Below are positions 12,963 through 24,000 of a stretch of DNA of 64,000 nt, one piece after another. The stretch is from Vanilla planifolia (lineage: Eukaryota; Streptophyta; Magnoliopsida; Asparagales; Orchidaceae), in assembly GCA_023846275.1 (NCBI GenBank), contig JAIUJO010000186.1, forward strand, positions 119,426-183,425. The letters are read 5' to 3'. The position numbers and the translations under genes were made by a program. Within the stretch, counting starts at the first letter, position 1; each line of letters opens with the position of its first letter. Below the pieces are notes generated by a model. It worked only from the letters and a program-made list of their open reading frames with translations, was not told the DNA's origin and did no database searches.

Positions 12963-14642
12963 GATGATAGCAAAACCATTTACAAAATAGTGAAATAAAA
13001 ATATATAAATCATGCAAATATACTTATGCTTCCCTTATATTCTTGCTTCCCCTCAATATACAAAATTCATATAATTATACAACAAACTTGGTATATAATT
13101 AATGTTTTTTATTTCACACATATCTCTCCCTTTTTTATGCATCAAAAGGTAAAATAAGAGTAAAACATTCAAACAAGGACTACGCACAACAATATTATTT
13201 ATACATAACTTTTCATTGAACTACCATGGGTACAAATTATAATAAATCTTTGCAAAATATTATATCAAAAAAATATTTATTAATTAATAAGCATAAATGA
13301 ATGTTAAATATCAAACTTTATAAGAAAAATATTAGAAATCTTATAAAAATATAATAATAATAATTTGTTGTCATGCACTCTACTTATGTTTTGCTTAATA
13401 ACATTTATGATTTTGAACTTATCATTCTCTTTATGTATGTTTTTGACAATTCATATACGAAATCAACTTAAAATGAATCTGTAAGATTAAACATTCTTAC
13501 AAGGGCTTTCCACCTTTTAAGTTCATAAAGGCAAAAGGATACATAATAGAATTGTAGATATGCATCTGTAGGTTCTAAGAACTATACTTAATTACTAATC
13601 GGTAAACTACTTATTAAAAATTCTAACTATAAAGACTAAGAGAGTTTGCTTATAGAAATTATTTGTAATTTTAACACAATGATATGGACTAACAAAAAAA
13701 ATTTATTACATTACTCTAAATCTTTTTCATAACATAACAATAACTTTCTAGTTTTATCCAAAAAAAAGTATTTCTTTAATATTAATTATTGAATGTTTTA
13801 ATAAATAATGACCAAGGGTACACTTAATTGATAAACAAGTTAACTCCTCTTGATTTTTAGCATTAGACTCTCCTCCTTTCATAATCACTCAAATGGGTTA
13901 ATCATACTTAAGAATAATGCAATCTTGTGAAAGGTTTCAATAGATAATGATTGAGTAGAAGGAATCTTTTGTGTTACAAGCAATACTACATTTCAAAATT
14001 CCTCTACAACAAGATGTAATAATGGAATAACAATTTCTCAAAATTTTCTAATATTTTCAACAAATCTTTAGGTTTTACACATTATTATTTCTTTCTTTAA
14101 TTTCTAATAAACCCTATAAGATCTTAACATATATGAATGCTATCTATCACATTAAGCTCCAAGTTGAATAGTTACAAGTCCTATCCTTGGAATTCATAAC
14201 TTACATCATTCCAAAAAGATTTCACTTACCTCACATGTAATCATTAATTCAATAAAATGCTTATAAATTTAAATATGCACTAAATAGATTCATATTTCTT
14301 ATATCAACAACTTAATAGTCCAAGTAGAAAACCATGTTAATCTAGTTTTTCATAATAACAAATAAAAAAATGTCATAAATCTTGATACTCTCATTTCCCT
14401 AAAACTCATCTAAGTAAGCTAGCATTTGACATTCAAGCTAGATATAAAAACATGATCTATTAAATTTCCTTAAAGAGGTATTAAATAATTCTTACAAAGC
14501 TACTAAGAAGATTAAATAGTTTATCTTAAAAATAAGTACCACATACATTTTGTAAGTGAGACACACAAAAACTCATGAGGCAATTTTAGTCTTTATAATC
14601 TTAATTATGCAGGTGAACAAATATAACTGCCTATGCTTTAAA
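12963..14642 (-). other. Internal stretch of element A, no recognisable coding
   Basis: This AT-rich DNA lies where pol (protease, integrase, reverse transcriptase, RNase H) should be. I looked on the minus strand for the protease DSG core, the integrase HHCC and DDE contexts and the reverse transcriptase YVDD context and saw none. Frames are closed by stops every few dozen codons. It aligns throughout with 45,871-47,523, so the absence of pol predates duplication of the element. It could be the scar of an old pol deletion or a native spacer of a non-autonomous family. Confidence 0.6.
13122..13136 (-). other. Second, upstream polypurine tract of element A
   Basis: The minus strand reads TTTGATGCATAAAAAAGGGA, followed by GAGAT. 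This matches the TTTGATG...A5G4-5AGA context that plant Sireviruses repeat between their coding region and the 3' LTR. It lies about 170 bp from the LTR. The B copy at 46,030-46,043 keeps a clearer A5-C-G4-AGA form. Confidence 0.6.
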
Positions 14643-15891
14643 TTTAGAAACCCAAAATATCTTAGATCCAATTGTGATAGTGCATGATTGAGGTGCTTTT
14701 TTAAATTATTTCTCCAACATGTTCCCTTAGAAATCCATACATATTTAAGTTGCTTTAAATAGATGGACTTTCTAACTTGACAATCATAAGAAATATGTCC
14801 ATGCTTATCACACTAATTGCAAACAACTTGGGATTTAGCATGAAAATGAAAAGTATGTAAACTAGTAGTATTTCTATCATATGGTGATATGATGAAGAAT
14901 TTTTATGCATATATGAAATAGAATAACTTGTATTATCATTCACATATAAATATGAACATTTCAATCTATATTTTTTAGTCAAATAAGATGTAACACTAGA
15001 ATTTGTATTCATAATACTATTATTTCTATTCATATAAGTTAAAGGTGGAGCATGTATAGGTATGTATGAATGAGGATAAGCAGAAGAATATGAAGGTACA
15101 CTAACAAACATTTCTTTTAAATTATTTAACTCTTGTTTTATCAAACAAATATTTGTTATGTTTTCTTTTATAATAAAATTTTCTTTTCCTAAAGAAATAT
15201 TTTCACATTTAAAGAATCAATACATGAATTACCTAAGGCTGAAGATGTCTCACATTCATCATATTTACTTTGTAATGTACTTCAATTAGTAGCATGTATA
15301 ATTATATCACTTTAAACTCATTCATTTCTAATTTTAAGCTCATTGTATTATCTTTGTAATAAGTAAACATGATGCTCTTATTTCTCATATTTTACTTTAA
15401 GTCTAATATACATCCGAAATCAATTTCATATGAACAACTATAAGTTTATCAAAAGAAATAATCAATTCATCATCACTAACAATATGATATCACTATTAGA
15501 GAAAGAAATATGTTGTGCACCTTGGAATAAAGAGCTTGCTCTTGAGGTGCATAAAGCTTCTCTCTTCTTCTTTCTCTATTCCATTTTTTATTTGTCATTT
15601 GGTCCTTATCTTGGGTAAGGAACATAACTTGTCATTTAAAGTTTCTAGTTTCTATGTAGCCTTAAAATAAATTTTTAGATGACAAAAATCAATTCTAATT
15701 TATTGAGACAAAGCAAAATAAAGATAATTCATTTCTTTAACATTTTTGTGCCTCCAACTTCTATATTATTGAACAAAATCATTTAAAACAATAAGCAAAT
15801 TTTCAAATGAAAACTATAAATCAAAAGTAATATTTAAAATAAGTGGTTTAAAATCAATTTTTTATAAAGAAAAATTTTGACCTTCAAACAT
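14643..15891 (-). pseudogene. Decayed copia-type gag of element A
   Basis: Gag would form the retrotransposon's cytoplasmic particle and bind its RNA. A plausible start is the ATG at 15,889-15,891, followed by F-E-G-Q, but a stop comes nine codons later. At 15,703-15,747 the residues K-N-V-K-E-M-N-Y-L-Y-F-A-L-S fit the N-A-K-A-M-N-x-L-x-x-A-L-S block of the UBN2-type copia gag domain. Stops follow at 15,700-15,702 and 15,652-15,654. A CCHC zinc knuckle (C-x2-C-x4-H-x4-C) lies at 14,780-14,821 with all four ligands intact, but an in-frame TAG (14,813-14,815) sits in its third position. The tail at 14,643-14,654 reads W-V-S-K, where plant copia gags usually end W-V-P-K. The span of about 415 codons is short for a Sirevirus gag. 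Several frame changes separate these landmarks. Identification rests on these blocks by eye. Confidence 0.7.
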
Positions 15892-15993
15892 AAATAGATC
15901 CATGTAGTTAACAATATAAATAATAACTCACCACACAATAAGAAATGAAAACGATGAAATCTCTCTTCGAAATTTCATCCCTCGATATAACCT

Positions 15994-16005
15994 ACTCTGA
16001 TTCCA
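15994..16005 (-). other. Primer-binding site (initiator tRNA-Met)
   Basis: The minus strand reads TGGAATCAGAGT, then AGGTTATA. It matches the plant initiator-tRNA primer site TGGTATCAGAGC at 10 of 12 positions, and the following GGTT also fits Sireviruses. It lies two bases inside the end of the 5' LTR, which independently fixes that boundary and the minus-strand orientation. Confidence 0.8.
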
Positions 16006-16007
16006 CT

Positions 16008-18230
16008 TGTTTAATCTATGTCGAGGTAATGCATAAAAGGGGAGGGGGAGAATTGTGCCTTTAAACTTTTTGGTATTTTTAAAATCTTTTCTTAAGTGAA
16101 AATTTATAAAGAATAAAATCATTTATTTAACATTTTTTGAATAAAAATATAAAAAGAAAATAAAATTTTTAAAGTTATAAAATTTTTTTTTGTAAAATAT
16201 TTTATGCTTACTAAAAATAATTTTCATAAATTTCTTTTATATGCCTTTTTAATTGAATATTATAAAAAGCGGAATATTATAAATTGTATAATAATAAAAA
16301 AAATAAAAGTGAGAAGTGATTTTTATGTTGTTTGATCTAACTTGTGCCTATATCACCCCTAGCTAACATGATCAAGAATCCATTAATAAAGTCACTCTCT
16401 TTCATCATAATAGATAGAGGTAACATTTATAAAGTATAGTTATTTATCATAGTAGGTAGAGATTCACTATCATAATCTTAATTATAAAATCTTCTAATAT
16501 TAGAGTGAAATACAAATAATAATTAGCCATAATGTTTTGTTATTTACTTGTAATAGAACTTATAAGACAAGTCTATGAATTAGAATGTCAAAAAAAAAGT
16601 TTGAAACAATGAAACGAATTAAGTTTTGAAATATTAAATCCAAAAAATTTATCAAAATACATTACCATTATTAAAAAATAGAATCAATATAGAACTTGAT
16701 TTAATATAAACTTTTCTAAAAAATAAAAAAGGAATAGGTAAATGAATGATAATTTTAAATAATTCATCAGTAAGATGTGTAATCAAAGAAACTAATAGTA
16801 CAAGAAAGAAGAAAATGAGTTATAAACATGACTCCAATGTTGAAATTAGATTATAATTTTTAGTTTTACACTTGCTCTTTCCAAAATATTGATGTCCAAA
16901 GTTTAAATCATTAATCCTCTATCAATTTGATGTTCAAAAACATCTTTTTGAAACACTTATTATAAGTAGAAACAGTAATTGGCATCTAATATGGGAGGAC
17001 AAAATAGGTGCTACTCAATCAGAATATTTAATAAAAGGTCTCTATCTAGTTCAAGTGTGACTAGATTTGGATCATTAGATTTCACATGCTAGATGGACGG
17101 TGTTGATGAATAAGAGCACTATTCAAAAAGGTAAAGACATTCTTATTCATTCCATTAAGCTTATTAGATGAATGGTTTGATCATAAAGGTAAAGACATTA
17201 TATTCAAAATGGAGAAATTGATCTCATACATTTGTTTTAGCTTATTAGATGAATGGTTTGATTGAATTTATATTTCACAAAAGTGAAGTGACCCTAATTT
17301 TTTTATCAATAAAATGTGTAATTAGATGGCACTAGTTTGCTTTAGTTTCGAAGCAAATAAGTCTAATTTTTAGTCCAACATTACAAGCTTATATATGATA
17401 TTTACCATTTATAATACTTCTTTCACACATAATGGTTAGCCTAATGGGTTTGATTTTCTCTTGGTGCTCTTAAGAAGTAATGACCCATATCACCTATCCA
17501 TATATTTATAGAACTGACTTAACTTGATTCTATTACTTAATAGTTCATGAGTCTTCCTAACATATTATGCCTAAGCTAGTTCAAGATTTATTTCATAACT
17601 TAATTTAATCCACTTAGCCTTGGGCTTGACTCGATTTGGTCTATTGATCTCCTAACATAAAGCTCCAAAAGGACTATTACCAAATGCAGTTTTGGCCACT
17701 TGGTTCCTATCTTTTAGGCTTAGTCAAGTGTGGGTTGTTGTGTGAAATTTTTATTTTTTAAAGTCATCTTTTAAATATTAGCTTTTAAAATATTTTTGTA
17801 GCTATTAAATTAAATAAAATATTTTTCTAACTACTAAAATAATAGTGCACCAGAAAATAATGATCATGTAAGAGAATGAATGGCATTATGTTATCTAATT
17901 ATTACATATACAAATGAGTGATAGGATAAACTATCAAATCAGTGGATGTTTTGGAGTTGAACTATTAATGGTGAGCTACTCTACAAATAATATGATCAAT
18001 ATCTCCTTGATTATCCATTTAAGTAATAGTTATCACTTGGTCATGATCACAGCTTTACATTACTTCACTTGTGGATTTCTCCATGAGACATTGTATTAAA
18101 ACTCTATAAGTAATTGAAGCTATAAATTCTTAAGATAATGTTTTGAAAGACACTCGAGAATAGCAAAAGGGAAACAAATGCAATTATTTTATTCCCATAA
18201 AATAAGTGGTGTCATAACCAATAGTGAACA
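16008..18230 (-). repeat. 5' LTR of element A (about 2.22 kb)
   Basis: On the minus strand it begins TGTTCACTATTGG and ends ...ATTAAACA, two bases from the primer site. It aligns with 10,594-12,949 but with many more substitutions and small gaps than exist between the two left LTRs. Part of the ~70-bp repeat set is lost near 17,075-17,290. The last 0.4 kb (17,840-18,230) aligns with 47,722-48,114. Confidence 0.88.
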
Positions 18231-21060
18231 CCAATGCAAGTGCATGTGCATTTTGTGTTTAAGCATGTGTGTGCATGTGCATGTACATGTGTGTGTGTGT
18301 GTGTGTGTGCATGTGTGTGTATGTGTGTGTACATATTTTTGTGTGATTGTTTATGTGTGTATGCACTTGTGTGTGTGTGTCCTTGTGTAGATGTGTGTGA
18401 GCATGTGTTTGAGTATTTGTGGGGAAGGGGTATGTGAGCATGCACATATGCATGTCTATACATGTGAGTGTATGTGTGCATGCACATGAGAACATGCATA
18501 TGTGTGTGTGTATGTGTGCATTCAAGGGTGCTTGTCAATCTTTGTGTGTGACTCTTTGTATATATGTTTGAACAAGTGTGCATGTACACGTGTATGCATA
18601 TGTGTGTGTATATATGTTTGTGTATTTTTGCATGCATATGCATGTGTATATTTGTGTGTGCATGTGTTGGTGCATGTGCGTGCGTGCTTGTGCATATGTG
18701 TTGTGCGTGTTTTTTGTGTGCATGCATTCTGCACGTTTGTGCATACGTGTCTACATACTTTTGCATATGTATGTGTGCGCATGCATGTGTGTGTGTATGT
18801 GATTTTGTTGAGTGTGCATGTGTGTGTGCATTTATGTGCATCTATGTAAGTGATCATGTGAGCTTGTGTGCATAAGTGTGCATGTGTGAGTTCTAGTGCA
18901 TGTATGTGTCTGTGCATGTGTTTGGGCATGTGTGAGCCTATATTTGTTTTTACATGTGTGCTTATTCATGTTTGTACGTGTGTGATTATACATTTGCATA
19001 TGTGTGCATGTGTAGGCCCATGTGTCTGTGACATCGTGCATGTGAGTGTATGTGTTTGTGTGCACATTTGTGCTAGTGTTTGTGCACATCTATGTTGTGT
19101 TCATGCACACAAGTGTGTGTGTGTGTGTCTGTGTATTTTGGTGTGTGTGCGTGTGTGTATATAAAAGAATTCTTGTGTGTTCATATACTTATGCATGTGT
19201 GTGAGTGTTCTCGTATCTATGTGTGTGTGCATGTGTGTTCTTATGATTGTGCATGTGTATAAGTGTATGTGTTTTTGTGCATGCATGTGTGTGTATGTAT
19301 TTACTTGTGTGTACATTTGTGTATGCATGTGTATAATTGTGTGCATGTTTATATGGGCATCAATGTGCATGTGTGTGTCAATTTATGTGTGTGAGCATGA
19401 GCATGTGTACACATGTGTTTATGCATGTGTGTGTGTGTGTGCATGTGTACATGTGTGTGTGTTCATTTGTGTCTCTGTATAGGTGTGTGTGTATGGGTTT
19501 GTGTGATTATACATGTATGTCTGCTTGGGTCTTAATATGTTCTTGTGCTTGTGTGGATGCGCTTATTCATTTGTGCAAATGTGTGCATGTGTATATGCAT
19601 GCATGTGCATGAGTGTGTCAGCACATGTATGCTGATGAATGTGTGTGTGTGTGTATGTGAACATGTATGTGTATGTGCATGTATATGTGTGTATGTAGTG
19701 TGAAAGTGTGTGTAGATGCATGTATATGTGTGTATGTTCATGATCATGTGTGCATATGTGTCCTTGTGTTGTGTTTGTGTGTGCATGTACTTGTGTGTGT
19801 TCGTGTGCATGTTTTGATTGTATGTGTGTGTGTGCTAGTTTATGTGTGTGCATGTGTGTGTGTGTGCATATGCATTTGAATGTGTGGGTATGTGGGTGTG
19901 TGTGTGTGTATATACTTGCATGTGAGGGTGTACGTAGATGTGCTTATGTGTGTGCATTTATGTACCTGTGCTTGTGTGTCTGTGTGGGTATACATTTGCG
20001 TGTGTGTGTGTTTATGTGTGTGTGCATGTGAGTTTTTTTATGTGTCCATTTATGTGTTACACTTATAGGTGTGCATGTATGTAGATTTGTGTGCATGTGT
20101 GTGAGTTCATGTGCTTATGTTTGTGTGCACTTACAAGTATGTGTATAATTTTGTGTGTTTATATGTGCACATATGTGCTTGTGATTGTGCGAGAGAGAGG
20201 GAGAGAGAGAGCATATGCATGCATGCTCTTTTGTGATTTTGTATGCATGGGTGCATGCGATATGTGTGGGTGCATGTCTGTGCATGTTGGTATGTGTAGC
20301 TGTGTGCATGGAAGTGTGTACGTGTTTGTGTCTACGTCCCTATCATGCGTACGCACGTGTGTATTTTTTTGTATGTGTGCATGTGCGTGTGTGTGTGCAT
20401 ATTCATATGTGTGTATACATGTATGTGTGTATATATTTGTGTGCGTCCTTGCATGTGTCTGTGCATTTGTGTGCATGTGTGCACACCTATGTGTGGATGA
20501 GTACATGAAGGCCGGTGTACATGTGTATGTATATGCATACGAGTGTTTGCATGTGTGTAAACACATTCACGTTTGTGTTCGTGTGTGTTTGCTTGTGTAC
20601 ATATTTGAGTGCTCTTGTGTGCATATGTACATGCCTACTTGTGTGTGTTTGTGTGAGCACTTGTGTGCATATGTATGTGTTTGTGCACATATGCATGTGT
20701 GTGTGCATGTGTGTGTATGCATGTGTGTTTGTGTGCATGTGTGTGGGTGAGGGCTTGTATTGGTGTATGTATTTGTGCTTACATGTCAGTGTGTGTGCTT
20801 TTGTGTGTGTATGTGTGGATGAGTGCATGTTTTGTCTGTGTGTTTTATGTTTGTGTGTGTGTATGTGTGTAAGGATGTGTGTGGGTATGCATGTGTATGT
20901 GTACACATTTGTGTGCATATGCATGTGTGTGTTTCATTGTGTGTGTTTTGGTGCTGTGTAAAAAAGTGTGTTTGTGCATATGTGTGCATGTGCTTGTTTG
21001 TGTGCATGAGTTCATACAAGTGTGCTTGTGTGTGTGCAATACTATACACTTATGCATGCA
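18231..21060 (+). repeat. TG/CA-rich array following element A
   Basis: The same G/T-rich polarity as block 1. The first bases, CCAATG then GTGCATGTGCATTTTGTGTT, also follow element B at 48,115. Further matches include the GGGGAAGGGG/GGGGGTAGAG words (18,421 and 48,248) and GTGATTATACATGTATGTCT (19,503 and 49,230). No gene is seen. The only different texture is a short GA stretch at 20,190-20,212. Confidence 0.85.
20190..20212 (+). repeat. GA-rich microsatellite
   Basis: A 23-base run of GA steps with one GGG interruption. It is the only sizeable purine-only run in the G/T array; a much shorter GAGAGAGA sits at 52,024-52,033. Confidence 0.85.
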
Positions 21061-24000
21061 TGCATGTGTGCATATGTGGGTCTATGTGACTGTGTGTGTG
21101 TGTGTGCTTGTGTATGTAATTATATGTGTGGGTGAGTGTGTGTGCATGTGAGTATGTGTTTATCTGTGTGTATGTGTGCATTTGTGTCTGTGCATGCATT
21201 TGTGACTGTGTATGCATGTGTGCATTAATGTCTATGCATGTGTGAGTAAGGATGCATGTGTGTGTGTGTATTTTATTTGTGTGCTTTGTAAGCATGAGTG
21301 TGTGCATGCAACTACATGTGTGTGTGAATGTGCATGTGCATGTATGTCCATGTGTTTGCTTGTTTGTGTCTGTAGGCATATTTGTGTGTATATTTATGTG
21401 TGTTATGCCCATGTGTATGGGTGTATCTAATTGTGTTTGTGTGTGCTCATGTGCATGCATGTGTGTATGAGTGCATATGTGTGTATGCCTATATCCTTAT
21501 TCATGCAGTAGTGTCTGTGTACATGTGTGTGTGTTTGCGCATGTGTCTACGTGTGTTTTCAGGGTTGTGTGCATGCATGTATGTACGTGTGTGTGACTAT
21601 GTGTGTCTACATGCAAGTGTGTGTGTGTGTGCATGTGTGTGGGTTAGTGTGTGTGCACGTGCACATGTGTTGTTCAAGTGTGTAGACATGTGTATGTGGG
21701 TGTGTGTGTGTACACATGTATGCATGTTTGTGCGTGTGCATCTATGTACATGTGTGCATATCATGCATACTTGTAATCAAGCAAGTGCAAGTCAGTTTGT
21801 GTGTGGCTAGGTATGTGTGGATGTACAAGCATGCATTTGCATGGGTGTGTGTATAGGGTGGGTGTGTCTGTCTCTATGTCTGTGCATGTGTGCATGTGCA
21901 TGTGTGAAAGTTTGTGTGCATGTTTTTGTGTTTTGTGCTTGTGTGCATGATTGTGTCTATGTCTTTATGCACATGTGGGTGTGTCCATGTGTGTTTGTAC
22001 TATCTGTTTATTACTTCATGCATACATGTCTATGTTTGTGTGTGTGTGTGCATGTGCATGCATGTGTGCACATGTTCATGCATGTGTACGTGTGCATGCA
22101 CACATTTACATGTTTGTGTGTGTGTGTGTGTTTTTTTACATATGTGTGTTTGTGAGCATGTGTGTTTGTGTGTGTGCATGTGCATATGTGTGCATTTGTG
22201 AGTATGTGCACGTATGTATTTTTTAGTGTTTGCATATGAGTGTATATGTATGTGTGTGTGTGTGTGCCTGTGCATTTGTTTTAATATTTGTGTCCATGTG
22301 TGTCCATGTGTGCTTATGTGTTCATTTGTTTTAACATGCATGTGTGTGCATGTGGATGCATGTTAGTATGCGTGCATGTGCATATGTTTGTATGTCCATG
22401 CATGTATGTGTGAGTGTTTGTCCTTTTTTGTGTGTGTATCCATACATTTTATGTATGCCTATGTGTAGGTGTGTATACATATGTGTTTGTGTGTATGTTT
22501 GTATCCATGTGTACGTGAGTGTGGTTGTGTCTGGGTTCTTGAGTGTGCGTGTATTTGTGCATGTGTATGCGTGCTGTGTGTGTCTATTGTGCATTTGTTC
22601 GTCTGTGTATGCTCATGTATGAGTGAGAATGCATGTTTGGGTGTTGGTATTCATGTGGGTGTGTATGATGTGCATGTGTGTATCTTTGAGTGTGTTTGCT
22701 TATTTGTATATGTGTGTGTGTGTGAGAGTATGCATGCATGTCTGTATTCACATGTGTGTGTATGTGTGTATGCCTAGTTTTTCTGTGTGTGCATGTTTCT
22801 ATGTTCTGTGCATGTGTACACGTGCATGTGTGTCTATGTGTGTTGTTGTGTGCGTGTGTGCATCTACTTGGGTGCATGTGTTAGCATGTGTGTCCATGTG
22901 CTTGTGCATGTGTGTTACTCTATGTGAGTGTATACATGTTGGTGTATGCAACGTGTGCATGCATATGTTCATGTGGCTGTGCAAGTGCATGTGTATGTGG
23001 GTATGTGTCTATATGCTTGTGCATGTGTGCATATATATGTATGTTTTTGTGTGGAAACATGTGTGTGGGTTTGTGTGTGTACGTGCATGTATTTGTGTGT
23101 GTGTGTGATTGTGAGTGTGAGTGTGTGTGGGTGTGTGTGTAGGTGTGTGTGTGTGTGTGCATGCATATATTTGCATGTTTATGTTCCAGTGCACACATGT
23201 AAATATGTGTATTTGTGTGTGTTTGACTATTTATGCGTGTGTGTACATGTGTTTGTGTGAGTAAGAGCATGTGCATGTGTGTGTGTGCATAGAGGCACAT
23301 GTGTGTGTTGATGCATACATGTGTGTGTATTTGTGCATGAGCAAGTATATAATTATGCATGTGTGTGCGTGAGTGCATGAGTGTTTGCATGTGTGCATGT
23401 TTGTGTATATGCATGTGTTTGTTAGTGTGTTTGTCTATGTGTGCATGTGTGAGTGCTTGTGTGTATGCATGTGCATCTGTGCATTTGGACATGTCTGTGC
23501 AAGTTTGTGAGGCAGTGTACCCACATGTGTATATGTATTCATTTGTGTGTGCATTATCTTGTGTGTGTTTGTGCTTATGTGCTCACATGTGCATGTTCAT
23601 GCATGTGTGTGTGTGTGTTCATGCCCATGTGTGAGTTAGTGATCACATGAGTGCATCTGTGTTCATCTGTTTGTGCATGTGTGTGGATGCATTAGTGTGT
23701 TCTTGTATGAGTGTGTGTATCTATGCATGTGTTTGTGTGCTTGTTCATATGTGTGTATGCATGCGCATGCAAGTGAACATGTGTGTATGCTTGTGTGCTA
23801 ATGTGTGTGCATCTCAATATGCATGTATGTGGTTATGTGTGTGTACCTTACATATATGTAGGTGTGTCTTGGTGTTTATATGCATGTTTTCTTAGTGTGT
23901 ATGTGTATTTGTGAGTATGTGCATGTGTGTGCATATGTATGTGTGGTTGGGTGTACATGTCTCTTGGTGTGTATGCATGTGTATTTGTGTGCATCCATAT

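Larger units (their letters stand above)
10594..18230 (-). mobile_element. Sirevirus-like Ty1/copia LTR retrotransposon, copy A (decayed, no pol)
   Basis: Order on the minus strand: 5' LTR (16,008-18,230), primer-binding site two bases inside it, gag relic, an internal stretch without recognisable pol, an upstream polypurine tract, an LTR-adjacent polypurine tract, 3' LTR (10,594-12,949). LTR termini fit TGTT...AACA, allowing for decay at 12,949. The primer site fits initiator-Met tRNA, and there are two polypurine tracts. That combination is the published hallmark set of plant Sireviruses (SIRE/Maximus lineage of Ty1/copia). The internal part is only about 3.06 kb, where autonomous members carry several kb of gag-pol. 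No clean 5-bp target duplication is visible (TGTAT on the left, CCAAT on the right). The copy is inactive: gag carries stops and frameshifts. The element is clear; the lineage is likely. Confidence 0.85.

Noticed and set aside
15430-15618. Open frame of 62 codons on + inside element A
   Set aside because: It is antisense to gag, AT-rich and short, with no motif, and lies in a region deleted from element B, so conservation cannot be assessed.
10594-18230. Two separate solo LTRs instead of one element
   Set aside because: The primer site lies two bases inside the right LTR, and a polypurine tract directly adjoins the left LTR, with gag between them in consistent orientation. This fits one element.
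10589-18235. 5-bp target-site duplication flanking element A
   Set aside because: The flanks TGTAT and CCAAT do not match, and those of B (GAACC and CCAAT) do not either. The boundaries are supported by the LTR termini, primer site and polypurine tract instead.
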